Assembly: GCA_026225945.1 (NCBI GenBank)
Contig: JAMJFZ010001797.1
Coordinates: forward strand, 360,001-424,000
Length of the DNA: 64,000 bases
Direction: 5' to 3'
Source: Cricetomys ansorgei
Lineage: Eukaryota; Chordata; Mammalia; Rodentia; Nesomyidae
Position numbers and translations under genes: made by a program. The notes under the pieces were generated by a model. That model made no database searches, had not been told where the DNA came from, and saw only the letters and a list, made by a program, of their open reading frames with translations. Of this stretch, positions 22,545 to 33,858 are shown piece by piece (the stretch's first letter is position 1; every line of letters starts with the position of its first letter).

Positions 22545-23065
22545 CCCCAGACTTAAATGTGGATTATAAAACTTTTCCAAAATAAATGGGAGAAAATCTT
22601 GGGAATCTTGGACTGAGTGCAGTGTTTTTATGACAGTCACCGAAAGCATTGCCCTGAAAAGTAAAAACAAAAAGAAAACAAAGGATAAACTGGACCTTAG
22701 CAGAATTCAACACTTTTATTCTGCAAAATATATTCAGTGGACTCAATCTCAGTCCAGTTAGCGCGTGGGCAAAGGGCGTGAACCGTCTTCTCACCAGCGA
22801 AGAGAGTGACAGGGAGAGTGACACACATTGGGACATGCAGATTAAAACCTTAACATGACAACACTTAGCACACATATCAGGATGAATGGGACAAAAATAA
22901 TAGCCTCCCAAATGCTGGCGATAAACTGGTGAAACTGGATATATAAAATGGTACAATCATCTGAAAAACTTCTCCCTCCTACATATGAATCCACCATTTA
23001 ATACCATCCGACACACCATTTATACATTCAACCACCTGATGGCTCTTCAGAGACTGCATTCATTG
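22545..23065 (+). mobile_element. L1 remnant, ORF2 3' portion
   Basis: Successive words (gaaagcattgccctgaaaag, aaacaaaggataaactggac, attctgcaaaatatattcag, gtgggcaaagggcgtgaacc, catgcagattaaaaccttaa, gatgaatgggacaaaaataa, tataaaatggtacaatcatc) follow in order the 3' end of L1 ORF2 and the start of its 3' UTR in old mammalian L1M elements. Frame is lost through many stops and indels, so this is a dead fragment. Long non-LTR elements of this type are 5'-truncated on insertion. Confidence 0.7.
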
Positions 23066-23103
23066 AAAAAGCCAACTGTGGGGGTTGGGGGTGGGGTGTG
23101 GAG

Positions 23104-23318
23104 GGAGCTAGAAAGAAGGCTCAGCAGTTAAGAGCACTTGTTGCTCTTGCAGAGGACCTGGCTTTGCCTCCTAGCTCCCACATGGCAACGCACAACCCTC
23201 CATAACTCCAGTTCAGGGATCTGATGCCTCTTCTGGCCTCCCAAGGGTACAGGCACATGAGCAGTGTACAGACATACATGTGAGCAAAATGCCATGCACA
23301 CAGAATAAAACAAAAACC
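23104..23318 (+). mobile_element. B2 SINE
   Basis: Head ggagctagaaagaaggctca, then gttaagagcacttgttgctc, ctccataactccagttcagg, gatgcctcttctggcctccc and an A/C-rich tail ending aataaaacaaaaacccc. Confidence 0.9.
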
Positions 23319-24987
23319 CCAAGGATTATATACTGTACGAGTCCATGTGTATCACCCTTTTGAAATGACATCTCTTACAGGCTCTGCCAACCCCCGGTAG
23401 CACTTAGAGCCGCATGCAAAGTCATTGCACACGGGCCCTTGAGAGACACTTGTCCAAACCATGACAGAAGTCTGCCATTATTAACTGCATATGTGTATTT
23501 CTGAAGCCAAATTTTATTGTCCTGAAAAAAATTAGTTTTAGAATAAATGCCAACTTAATGATTGATTTTTAATATGTTTATGGACATTGACTGTTTTCGT
23601 CTATTCTTGTGTGTGACTTGGGCTTTTAACAGTGTGGTATTCATTGGAGGTTCTGTGGAAGAACAGAGGTATCTATCCATCAAGACATCTGCTTTGACAC
23701 TTGGTGTTACAAATGGCTTCTGGGGTTCTAAGAGTTAATTTCCAAGTACTCTGTAGAACCAGTTATGATTAAGCCTTTTTAATATGAAGTAATTCTAATA
23801 TTGTGGCCATTTATTTCCTTTTCTTCCAGAACAAAATGTCTCTTCCCCACCACCTTAGTGCTTTATATATATTGACCTAGAAGGCAATCCCCTCCCAATA
23901 TTGAAAACTAAGACCACTCTCATGACTTCTGTATCTGACCACTAAAAAAAAAAAAATGTAAATTTTAACCAAGTACCATTATATTTATCCAGTAAAGTTA
24001 AAATCCGAAGATAATTTAGGAATGAATTTTAGTATATAAGCCCATAAAATAATATTCTATTCGGCCTCTCAAATCTATATGCATATGACCCTGGAGTCTT
24101 TAGTGCAGGGGGTCTGAGAACAGAGACCAGCAGAAAGCTAAGTCATTTCTGTCTGTTCTGTCTGAGTGAAGGATGATGGGTAAAGCTTCATTGATGTAAC
24201 GTCTTTAAATTGCAGCGTCTCACACCTAGTACGTTGTGATAAATTTGTGTATTATGACAAGTTTATTTAGTGTTTATGTCAATGGGAAGTTTTCTAACCA
24301 AACCTAACAGCTTATTGATTACAAGGAAGTATAGAGGAGAATATTTCCTGAATGTTATCATGTCACTCAAAATGTGACCCCTGACTTTTGACCACTAAGC
24401 AAGAATTTCGCTGGACTCTCGTGCTGACTCTCTGGTTCTGGCCCGTGCTTGTTATGAACACCGATGACGTTTCCATTTCATCTGAGCTTAGGAAAGACCA
24501 GACTCCCTCGCCTCTTGATGAACAGGAGTGTGTGGGGGCTGTGAACCCGCACAGAACTCTGGTCTGCCCGCCCAGGCAAGTGTTCTTTTGTGTGTTTCTT
24601 CAGCACTCACGCAAGGGAGGAGACTCCATTCGTTCCGTGTTCTCAGTGATTAACTAACCTCCCAGCCCACCAGCAGGACACGGCCCAGAAGTACCTGTCC
24701 AGGCCTTTGCTGCTTAGTTTGCCCGAATACTCTTGTCATTTCTAGAATAGTTTTTTTTTTTTTTAAGCCTTCTTTTGTGGGGCAAAATGACACTAGAGAC
24801 AGCAAACATATTTTATTTCCAGTCCTGTGAATGAACTCCTGGGGTCTTCAGTGTTGTTATTCTGAGATCATGTCATGGAAGTTCAAAACGGGAGCTGGGA
24901 ATCCAAATTCCGTAAGAGATGCCCCGCCTCGGGTAGTGCTCTGATGCCTGCGAGCATAGTGTGGATGTTTGGGGCGTGATTAGTTGT
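23319..24987. other. AT-rich single-copy DNA
   Basis: About 1.7 kb with no recognised repeat except short A or T runs (23943-23956, 24750-24764). No exon-like frame. Function unknown. Confidence 0.4.
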
Positions 24988-25225
24988 ACATGTGTATGTG
25001 GGGGTGTGTAAGTATATATGTATATATGTATGTGTGTGTGTGTTTGTGTGTAGGGGTGAGAATATATATGTATTATATGTATGTGTGTGTTCATGTGAAT
25101 ATGTGTGTGTGTGTGTGTGTGTGTGTATGTAGGAGTGAGTATGGGTATATATGTTTGTGTGTGTGCATGTGTATATGTGAGGGGGTATAAATGTGTGTGT
25201 GTGTGCGCGCGCGCGCATGTGTGTG
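24988..25225. repeat. TG/TATG compound microsatellite
   Basis: Alternating tgtgtg, tatatgta and gtgtgcgcgcgc blocks over about 240 bp, ending with a gcgcgcgcgc run at about 25205-25216. It is stop-free in places and yields spurious Cys/Val and His/Thr frames. Confidence 0.9.
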
Positions 25226-27404
25226 CGCGCACTGTATACTGTATAATGCTTTTAGAATGCCCAGGGCAGCATGCGCCCTTCCTGCCCCAAGGATCAGTGG
25301 ACTCTGGTGGCTTGATCACCCACAAATGAGTAAGTTCTTTAGAATGGATTTTCATAGGGCACCAGTGATCTTAATCCCAATCTCTGTCCTCAGGTTTGTT
25401 GGGTTAAACGCTGCCCAAACAGGGCTTCACTGGTATTTCACAAGCTGCGTAGATGCTGACGAGACCAAAGTTACATTGGACATTTTACCAAAGTGGGATT
25501 TAATATAAAGTTAAGTAGCCCGAGATGGGGGCCTCTCTCGGTTCTCTAGTGAAGTCTTCTATTTGTCTTCTTAAAGAAGTTCATCTGTGTCACTGTGTGT
25601 AGGGGCCACACACTTCAGCATTTAAATGAAACAACAACTGTATTTGGAAGCTGGAATATTTGGAAGGCTTTGCGTGTAGGCTCTGTTCTTTGATATCATC
25701 ATGTGAGAGGTGAGCGCTACGTGTTGCAAGTGTTAGCATGCTCGTGCTGTGTACGGGAGCCCGTGTCTGCTGCCAGCCAGATTGCTGCCCGTGCCCGGAC
25801 ACTCATAAATGAAAACCACATCTCTCGTTCTCAGTTTACACACATATCTGATCTTATCAACCTGCTTGCGACACGGTCTTCCGTTCCTGCTGTCCTGTTG
25901 AAGTTTGACAAGCGGATGAGGACATTTGCAGCCAGTTGTTTGGTGTTAAACTTTGGGATGCTCTCTTAGTCACAGGGCTGCACTGTCAACCCCGCAGGGA
26001 AGAATCGTGGTTCTGAGAACATTGCAGAGGTGCAAGAGCCAAGCGTGTGGCATGAGCATCCTGCAGCCGCTGTTCTTATTGGCTGGCCCATAGCCCGGGT
26101 CTGCTTGGGGTACTTCTCTGTCGGGGGTCTCCTGGACATTTGGCCACGGGAGCATGCGGGTGTGTTGGAGGAGGCTCAGTGGGGAGCCGCGGGAGTGGCT
26201 GGTGGGAAAGAAGCAAAGGTTGTGTGTGAGTTTCCCGGAAGAGAGACGGAGTGCTGAAGGCAAAGATGCTCAGTATGAGAATCCTGGTTAAAGCAGGCAC
26301 ACAGTGGGGCAATGAGCAATTAGAAACATCGGAGGAAAAGGCAAGAACATTTTTTAAGGGAAGATTTGTATTTAAGGAGGTGTGGTATTAGTTCACCACC
26401 TTTGTTGATGGCGCTCTCCTGTGACCATTAACTACCTCCACAAGATCTGGCGACCAGAGACATGGCTGAATGAACAGAAGCTTAGCTCCTACCCAGGGCT
26501 GCAGCAGGCCTGGGTTCGGCGTAAGCCCCATATGCCGGGTAACCAGGGTGATGCTTTGGGTGCCTGCTTTCTGAGTATCCTGTGTGGTGAAGGAAATCCT
26601 GGAGCTGAATGTTTTTATCAGGCTACGTGGAGCCTATAAAAACACTGTGTGCTCTTGGAGCTACACACAAGTGCTGAAGATCTCTTCCCAACTGAGACCT
26701 ACAGCTGGGTGCCCCTGATCACCGCCAACCAGAGACTCCCCCATCAGACAGGGCACAAGCCTGTGTGAGGTAGGTAAGGCTGACAGTCAGGGCTAAAGAA
26801 ACGCCCGCCCGAGACCCTGGATGCCCTTCCAGACCTAGAGAGTGCTGGATATTTCCCTCCAGTTAACTGTTTGTTGTTACCGTTGTCCCTGTGTTGTTAC
26901 AAGCATCGCTCCCCAGACATGGCAGCCATCCTGAGCTTGAATCAGGAGGGAGAATGGTTCACTATCTCACAAAACTTCTATTTTCTTCTTCTGTTTTTTG
27001 CTTTTGCTTTTGGGGTCAGGTGTATTTGATGGTTAGGTGTATTCCGACCTGCATTTTGGTTTTCCCACATGTAGCAAGAACACTTGGAGAGTGGTGGTGG
27101 TTGGGTGTTCATGGTCTAAAGAAAAGCCTTTTGCGTTTCACTGGACTTGGTCGACTCCCTAAGGACAGAACATTGAGACCAATCAAATCTTGAACCGGTG
27201 ACCAAGAATCCAGCTGAACTTAGTGTTGCTTGTTCTATGCTCCCGTGGGGCTGGACGGGGGGGCCCTGCTGGGGAAGCTCAGATGATGGGCTGAAGTTGG
27301 TTTTCTGAGTGAGCTGTGCTGAGACCTGTGGATGGGAAAAGCATAGAGCTGTTCTTAGCCAGGAGGAAGATAAAGTAGATAAATACGAGGAGCGGTGGAG
27401 TCGA
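25226..27404. other. long single-copy segment
   Basis: About 2.2 kb without a recognised interspersed repeat. It contains a TATA-like word followed by a donor-like sequence (26632-26775, listed separately). Several short open frames but no domain. Confidence 0.35.
26628..26775 (+). promoter_or_regulatory. TATA-box plus donor-like sequence (speculative)
   Basis: gagcctataaaaacactgtg gives a good TATA box at about 26635. About 110-130 bp further the sequence tgtgtgaggtaggtaag contains a splice-donor-like GTAGGT/GTAAG. The arrangement could be a promoter with a short first exon of a non-coding transcript. Both words are common by chance and no downstream acceptor-exon pair is recognised. Confidence 0.15.
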
Positions 27405-27620
27405 GAGCCGAGGAGATGGCTCCGTGGTCACAGCACCTGCTGTGGGTGGGGAGCAAGCATGAGGACCGCCCACAGATCGTTTGGTCCCCAGGAGGCAGAC
27501 ACAGGGCCCCCAGAGCAGGGTGGCCAGCAAGACTAGCCAATGCTGTGGGCTCTGGATTTTGAGAGACCCTGTCTCAGTGAATAGGCTGAAAGAGCTACAA
27601 TTCCTCATCAACCTCGGGCC
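27405..27620 (+). mobile_element. B4-type SINE (diverged)
   Basis: gccgaggagatggctccgtg and gcatgaggaccgcccacaga give the ID-like head. gagagaccctgtctcagtga marks the B1-like end, after which the CA-rich tail passes directly into the long CA tract. The middle is strongly diverged. Confidence 0.6.
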
Positions 27621-28246
27621 TACACACACACACACACACACACACACGTGCACACACACACATGTGCACACATGCACACACACGTGCACACATGCACACA
27701 CATGCGCACACATGCACACATGCACACACATGCACACACACATACACACACACATGTGCACACACACACGTGCACACACACGTGCACACATGCACACACA
27801 TGTGCACACACGCACACATGCACACACATGCACACACACGTGCACACACATGCACACACATGTGCACACACACATGCACACACATGCACACACACGTGCA
27901 CACATGCACACACATGTGCACACACGCACACATGCACACACATGCACACACATACACATGCACACACATGCACACACACGTGCACACATGCACACACATG
28001 CGCACACATGCACACATGCACACACATGCACACACACATGCACACACACATGTGCACACACACGTGCACACACATGCACACACACACGTGCACACATGCA
28101 CACACATGCGCACACATGCACACATGCACACACATGCACACACACGTGCACACATGCACACACATGTGCACACACGCACACATGCACACACATGCACACA
28201 CACATGTGCACACACACACACTCATGCACACACACATACATACAGG
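27621..28246. repeat. 600-bp alternating purine-pyrimidine CA tract
   Basis: From 27622 to about 28220 the plus strand is an essentially unbroken alternation of purine and pyrimidine: CA units interspersed with atgcac, cgtgcac, atgtgcac and atgcgc. A higher-order pattern exists: the block cgtgcacacatgcacacaca followed by tgcgcacacatgcacacatg recurs at 27682, 27979 and 28087. Its many stop-free frames (up to about 320 codons) encode only Cys/Val or His/Thr repeats and are not genes. It adjoins a B4 SINE tail, its likely origin. Confidence 0.97.
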
Positions 28247-28604
28247 TAGAGAAAAAGAAACTGGTAGAGCTGAGAGTTATGGACAGAGGAAGTTAAAGGT
28301 AGGGCTTGTGGGTTATATCAGGAACGGGGTAGTCCGGATGTGACATACAATCCTAGATACTTATGGCGTAAGGAGGGAAGGATTTTCCTCTCATGTGGAG
28401 GAAGTCTGGAGACATAGGGCCTAGATGGCACGGTGCTCAGGACCCAGACTCTTGCCGTGTCGCTGCCAGCTTCATTTCAATGCCAACAATATTTTGTCTG
28501 CTTCGTGATCCCAATGGCTGCTTGAAATCAAGCCACTGTGTCAGCATCGCCCTTGGGGGAGGAGGGGAGCCAAGTAAGGACTGAGTTTTTTCACGTGTTT
28601 ACGA
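28247..28604. other. single-copy DNA, no feature recognised
   Basis: No repeat or coding signature identified. Confidence 0.4.
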
Positions 28605-28758
28605 GGCGGCGGCAGTGGAAGGGGCCTCAGTGTGTGTGTAGAGATCAGAGGGCAATTGGCAGGTTCTCGCCCTCCCTCCACCGTATCGGTTCCAGGAATC
28701 AAACCCAAGCCCTGAGGCGTGCCAACTGCCTTCACCCGCTGAGCCATCTCGTTACCTC
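28605..28758 (-). mobile_element. B3-type SINE
   Basis: tagagatcagagggcaattg, gcaggttctcgccctccctc, ggaatcaaacccaagccctg and cacccgctgagccatctcgt are reversed B3 landmarks. Confidence 0.82.
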
Positions 28759-28785
28759 TTTTCTTTAAAAGCAGCTTTCTTGGAC

Positions 28786-28920
28786 AGCCAGACGGCCCAG
28801 CAGGGAAAGGATGCGGACACCGTGGCCTGACAACCTAAATGTGACCCCTGGCCCACCATGGTGGTCACCCTGCAGCACACGCACGCCACACTCACAAGCA
28901 AATGCATGGAATAAAACAGC
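28786..28920 (+). mobile_element. B3/B4-like SINE, diverged (possible)
   Basis: agacggcccagcagggaaag, cctgacaacctaaatgtgac, ccctggcccaccatggtgg and a tail rich in cacgcacgccacactcaca resemble a plus-strand B3 in outline. It lies 28 bp from a minus-strand B3, giving a possible inverted pair. Confidence 0.4.
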
Positions 28921-29653
28921 TTCCCAAAGAGGCCGCTACTGTTCCACTCACACCTCCCGGGCCACAGCCTAGTGACTCATGACCCTGGCCTTCAGCAAAG
29001 GCTCTGAAGGGCTCTCTCCATTCCAGGCAATCATGTGCTCCATTCAAACAAAGGGGTTTGTGTATTTAGATGAGAGGGAGAAAGCTGGAAGAGAACCAAC
29101 CCACAGCCCCTGCCCAGACATCTGAAGACAGAGGATGGTGGCCTGGTAGAAGTAGCACCTGTCAGTAGGAATTGCTTTCTGAACCTTGTGGACTTCCCGT
29201 GTCAGGGTAGGAAGGTCACCTCAGCTCACCAGGACGCTGCCCTTAGAGCATGGGTGCATTCTGAGTCTTCCGTCCTGAAAGACACTGTCGACACAAGACC
29301 AAAACGATCCACACTTTTAGCTCTTCGGGGCCGATCGCATCAAGAGCTTAGTTTGTGTGGATTCACTTTGACTTACCAGTAGAAAGCGTGCTCAGAAAAT
29401 TGGAACACTTAATAAAGCGAATACAATAATGCCACGAGTTAACAGATTCGTCAGGCCTAATATTTCACGGAGAATTAAATGTTGGAACTGTCCAGTGTCT
29501 TCTTCAGGAGTCTTGACTCTGGGTGAAATTAATATTCTGATTTGTTATAATCGGATGCAAATGTACACTCAAGCTTGAGCTCCACCAAGGAGATAAAATT
29601 ACAGAGAGAGCTCCAGACCGAAGTGTTGTTTATCTTCATTAAAATCCGAGCAG
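28921..29653. other. single-copy DNA with octamer motif
   Basis: No gene recognised. The part 29395-29640 is AT-rich, repeat-free and contains a perfect POU octamer ATGCAAAT (29555-29562) with several TAAT words nearby, an outline often seen in conserved enhancers. No conservation data are available. Confidence 0.3.
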
Positions 29654-29876
29654 AAGGCTGGAGAGAAGGCGCCGCGGTTCAGATCGCTCACTGGCCGCTC
29701 TCGCAGAGGACCTGGGTTCAGTCTCCATTTGTCCCTGGTGGCTCATAACCGCCTGTAACTCCAGTTCCAGGATATCTGATGCCCTCTTCTGGCTTCCCGG
29801 GCACTGCATGCATGCGGTGCACAAATGCGCATGCAGGCAAACCCTCATGTGCATAAAACAGAAATTCAAATGTATA
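29654..29876 (+). mobile_element. B2 SINE
   Basis: aaggctggagagaaggcgcc head, gcagaggacctgggttcagt, taactccagttccaggatat, gatgccctcttctggcttcc and a short A-rich end. CpG-rich head with moderate divergence. Confidence 0.92.
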
Positions 29877-30130
29877 GAGACCCCCTAGATAGCTCACAGT
29901 GACTGCACAGAGCAGAGCGGGGCCAGCTGCCTGCTGGAGGCCCCGTGCAGCTATGGTGGAGACTGACTTCAGAGAAGCGTTCCGCTCAGTTCACTGTTCT
30001 CTTGTCACCTGCTAAAATCTGTTAGCGATTTTGATGAGGCATTCTGCATCTTTAATGCTCTGCTAACCCTACAAATTGTGTAGCATCCTGTGTGAACGTG
30101 AATAAACCATAATTTTCTAGATTTCTACCA

Positions 30131-30136
30131 TTGTTG
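30131..30136. repeat. 6-bp target-site duplication, left copy
   Basis: ttgttg directly precedes the LTR and is repeated exactly at 30470-30475. Six-base duplications are typical of class II (ERVK-type) integration. Confidence 0.75.
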
Positions 30137-30469
30137 TGTAGTTGTACGCCTACTGTGGCGGCTCAGCCGAGAAGGACGAGGAGGCGTTCATGGGTGCAAA
30201 CCCTGATAGACCTCAGCAGACGGAACCACCATCATGGCAAGCGCCGTACTGGAAAGTGGAATCCTGAGAGTCTGAGCTCAGGTGCTTTTATTGATCCTGA
30301 ACTCTTCCGGTGTTCTACTGATAGCACGTGCAGATCACGAGCAATCAAACATTCGACACATTAACCCAACCTCTGCAGATAAGACAAACTCGAAGACCTA
30401 GGCAGCCCTTCACCCGACAGTGAGCAAAACAATTATTTTACACATAACTAAAAATAAACTTCCACAACA
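30137..30469 (-). mobile_element. solo LTR, family A copy 1
   Basis: In plus view the 333-bp element begins tgtagttgtacgcctactgt and ends aacttccacaaca, giving TG...CA ends. On its own strand it starts TGTTGTGGAAG and carries an AATAAA poly(A) signal (plus 30287-30292). Exact 6-bp flanking duplications mark a complete solo LTR left by LTR-LTR recombination. It aligns throughout with the LTR at 37816, differing mainly by an extra block of about 20 bp near 30310-30330. There is no internal retroviral sequence. Confidence 0.85.
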
Positions 30470-30475
30470 TTGTTG

Positions 30476-30780
30476 ATTCATTCTTCCTTCCAATTTGTAC
30501 CTACTATGTGCTTTCCATGTGCCAGACACCTTGTAGGCACATACTTTTCTTACATCTGGGACATGCTCGTGTTGGTGGCAGGATAGATAATCTTTTCCTT
30601 TGTTCCTTATAAAATTTTTCTTTGGTGATGTTTTCTTTTCGATGTTCAGTATGATGTGTTCAAGTGGACATCTCTCTAGGTCTCTAGTCTTTATTGATTT
30701 CAGCCATTCTGCTGTGAGGGTTTCTTTATGATTGCAAGTACAGAGTGGTAAAGGACTTTTAACAAATCTACATCCTAGGC
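30476..30780. other. single-copy DNA, no feature recognised
   Basis: Nothing recognised. A 127-codon minus-strand frame (30410-30793) overlaps both the LTR end and the URR1 start and is not a gene. Confidence 0.4.
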
Positions 30781-31004
30781 CAGTGGGTCTCAACCTTCCT
30801 AATGCTGTGACCCTTTAATACAGCTGAGGAACTCTGGCAACTCCCAACCATAAAATTACTTTTGTTGCTATTTCGTAACTGTAATTTTGCTACTGTTATG
30901 AATCTTAATGCAAATATGTGATATGCAGATGGTCTTAGGGGACCCCAGTGAAAGGACCATTTGACCCTCCAAAGGGGCCGGGACCCACAGGTTGAGAAAC
31001 GCTG
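30781..31004 (+). mobile_element. URR1-type hAT element, copy 1
   Basis: Begins cagtgggtctcaaccttcct and ends ggttgagaaacgctg, giving hAT-type inverted ends. The interior (cccaaccataaaattacttt, gtaactgtaattttgctact) is the URR1 consensus. It is non-autonomous, mobilised by a Charlie-type hAT transposase. Flanking 8-mers tcctaggc and ttccaggg are only approximately duplicated. Confidence 0.9.
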
Positions 31005-33725
31005 TTCCAGGGTGTTTAAATCAGAGGCTAAAAGTGCCCAGGGGTCTGAAGTCTCCAGCCTCTTGCTTCATTTTCGAAGCTTGTTTGGTCTCCTCTGTAG
31101 GCCTACGTGTTAATAGCTATATGGAAATTCAAAAGTCTTTCTGACATTCAGTATTTAAAAAATTGGTTCGTCTTCAATTTTGAACATTTATAAAGCTTAG
31201 GTTTGGGATCTCTCATCTCCTGATCGCCTGCAGTATCATGTGCGAGGGGGATGGTTTACGAACCATGGGAACAGAGCCCTGTGCTTCCACTTCCTTAGAG
31301 GGGAAATGGAGCTGGGAATTGAATGATTAGAATGTAAATAGCATATTGATTCTCTTCCAGAGGTCAGGGTGACAACGATGAGGAGCAATTCAAGCCCTCT
31401 GAGCAGACGAGCATCGGATCAGTCCTGCATTCAAAGAAATTATATCTGAGCCTCTCCACACTGTTAAGAGGCAAACGTGCCCTTCCCTGATCCCTGAGAT
31501 TTAAATCGCGAACATGTAACATTTGAACGTGTCCAGCTTCCGATAAACCTCAGACCCAAAGTCAGGTTTTATATGGCATGCTTTTCTTTTTTGCTTCTCC
31601 ATAAGGATATGGAGATACCTAGAGGAGTTAGCCTCTTCTGTGCGGGGAATGCAGACCTAACGCGTGCATGCCGTAGAAGGGAAGCATGCTGCAGGCTGTG
31701 CTTGCAAAACGCAGTCTGATTTCACACCAGTGAGGAGAAAACGCGCCTGTAAGGTAACAGTTGCCTTTCTCCTCTTTTCTGCTTTAGTGGTTCATCTGTC
31801 CCAGCTGGATTTGTGCCACCAAGAAATAGCAATGTGCTCCAGCATTTATCCTGCATTGTGTGGTGTATCGGATGCTCGGGTGAGCTCCTAACATCCTCTC
31901 TATACCTCCGAGGTGATCAAGAAACCAATTTACCGAAAACAAGGGGAGTTTCCTGTGGCAGTTTGCACTCTCCCATTTACTCTCTTACCCTTGAGAAATT
32001 CTTCACACTGTTTAAGCCTCCACATTGAGGGGGTTGGAGGGGAGTGTCTAGCAAGTCCTCAGAACCAGATCCAGCTTGCACGCTCTTTCCGGTAGCGTTT
32101 GTCACGGTGGTTCACACTGAATTATACAATTTGGAAGTATCTTATGCCGTGCAAATGCAGTTGAGTCTGCATTACGAAAGCAAACGGTTGCACCCATAAA
32201 AGACTAGTCAAACTACAGTCTGCTTTGCATTCTAGAATTGCCCTCAATTTGCTTAATGAATCCGTTGCTCTCTATTGATTAGAGACTTTAATTTGCCTTT
32301 CAGCACAACTCAGACTCTTCACCTAACACCAACGTAATCTGACGTGAGACAAGGATTTCCCCTACATAGTATTATAGAACCTGACTGGTGCAAATTGAAT
32401 GGCTGGTTTCTTTGTCCCAGTGAGGCAAATGGTAATTGTATATGGCCAGGATTTCATGAAAATTAAATTCCCAGAGATTTGTGTTCTGCAAGATTAAACT
32501 CTTTGCAGTCAATAGAAAATGCCTTTGCCTTGTAGGCAATTCTCAAGTCCCTGAGTTGAAGCTCCTCCCCCAACCCCAACCCCCAACCCCCAACCCTCCA
32601 CCCCCAACCCCCAACCCCTTGCTGCCAGCCATTCAGTTTCTTCACGCCTCAGTTACAATATTGGCCAGTAACACTTTCATTAATCAAATAGATAGCTTGA
32701 ACGTGAGAATTTTAGTCTTCTATATAAAAGCCGGCCTGAGAATTATATTTTTGAGGCTCTTAATCTATCCCCATTTCATTCTGTTTTGGAAATTTACAGT
32801 CTGAAGACAAACTTAAAATCAAAATCCAACACCATCTGTATATTGCAAACCTAAAGTATATAGTATTTGTATACAGCAAGCCTTGGATCTGTATTCGTTT
32901 TTTAAATGATGATAGACATACTGGGACATGCCTCTCATTTTTGGAATGTTGGAGTAATGGGCAGAGACACATAAATATTTATGGGTGATTATAAAGAAAA
33001 GGATTTGATTTCATTTGCCCCCAGGGGAGGTAGAATTGTCCTTCCTTCCATAATTACAGTCATTTTCCATTTGAAGCCTTCCTAAGAACAAATAGAGAGG
33101 AAAATAGGCTCATTCCATTGTAGCAGCCATTAGACACATGTTCACCACTGGCTATGTGGGGTTTTCGCCCCACATTGCCCTAGGATGCACGCGGCTTAGA
33201 GGGCTCGGCATTTCTGGTGTTTCCTTAGGTTGCTCGATATTTTGAACTCACTACTGATTGCCTGTGGGCACCTTTGCCTTATTAGCGTAAGTGACCCTGC
33301 CTATAAACACGCAGTCAGTTCTTTACGGCCTCGGTAATATATCTTTATCCTGTCATTGAAACTTATAGCAGAGGTCTGCTCATTTCTTCTTGTGGCGTCT
33401 AGACGTCTCACTTAAATATCACCCACACTTTAAACCTACGCTTTATTGGAACAGCACAACCACCCCAGGTTAATGCTGGCCTGCGTATTCTTTAAAAGGC
33501 TGTTTGGGGGCAGTGCTGTGGGGGCTGTGTAAAAGCACCACAGACAGTGGCCATTAAGAGAGGTTCCTCCTTACAGAAGAAAAAGGGCCGGTGAAGGACG
33601 AGTCGCCTCTCACAGCTACACACCGCGGACACTGTCCAGCGACGTTTTCCAGGTTGGCGGGGGAGGGGCGAGGCGCCAAAGAAATGTCCCCTTAAGCCAT
33701 TAGGTGTGGTCACTGGGGATTTGGG
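31005..33725. other. long single-copy segment
   Basis: 2.7 kb with no recognised interspersed repeat, the longest such run in the window. It includes the C-rich tract at 32564-32620 and an AT-rich block (32090-32460) with homeobox-type words. No exon structure is visible. Confidence 0.4.
32564..32620. repeat. (CCCCCAA)n-like tract
   Basis: About eight repeats of cccccaa/ccccaac on the plus strand, so the minus strand carries ggggttggggg runs capable of G-quadruplex formation. It resembles ciliate-type telomere words but not the vertebrate TTAGGG, so no telomeric origin is implied. Confidence 0.85.
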
Positions 33726-33858
33726 GCCGGGAATACAGCTCAGTGGGGGAGTACTTGACTCTCCCCAGATGAGGCCCTGGGATTGACACCCACACATGGG
33801 TGCACATACACACACGACATACGTGAGCACACGTGCACATGCACGCACGCACACACTT
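33726..33858 (+). mobile_element. ID SINE with CA-rich tail
   Basis: ccgggaatacagctcagtgg, gggagtacttgactctcccc and gatgaggccctgggattgac are the tRNA-Ala-derived ID (BC1-related) body of about 67 bp, followed by a cacaca/gcacgc tail. Confidence 0.75.

Noticed and set aside
24873..25355. 160-codon His/Thr-rich minus-strand frame
   Set aside because: Produced by the TG/TATG microsatellite.
27279..28296. Open frames of 195-320 codons on both strands
   Set aside because: They consist almost wholly of Cys/Val or His/Thr repeats translated from the alternating CA tract, which contains no stop codons. Several overlap on both strands. They are not genes.
32564..32620. Interstitial telomere repeat
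   Set aside because: Units are CCCCCAA-like, not the vertebrate CCCTAA; it is ordinary C-rich simple sequence.
33726..33792. tRNA gene
   Set aside because: The tRNA-like boxes belong to an ID SINE; there is no cloverleaf-complete 3' half. The same applies to the B2 and B3 heads elsewhere.
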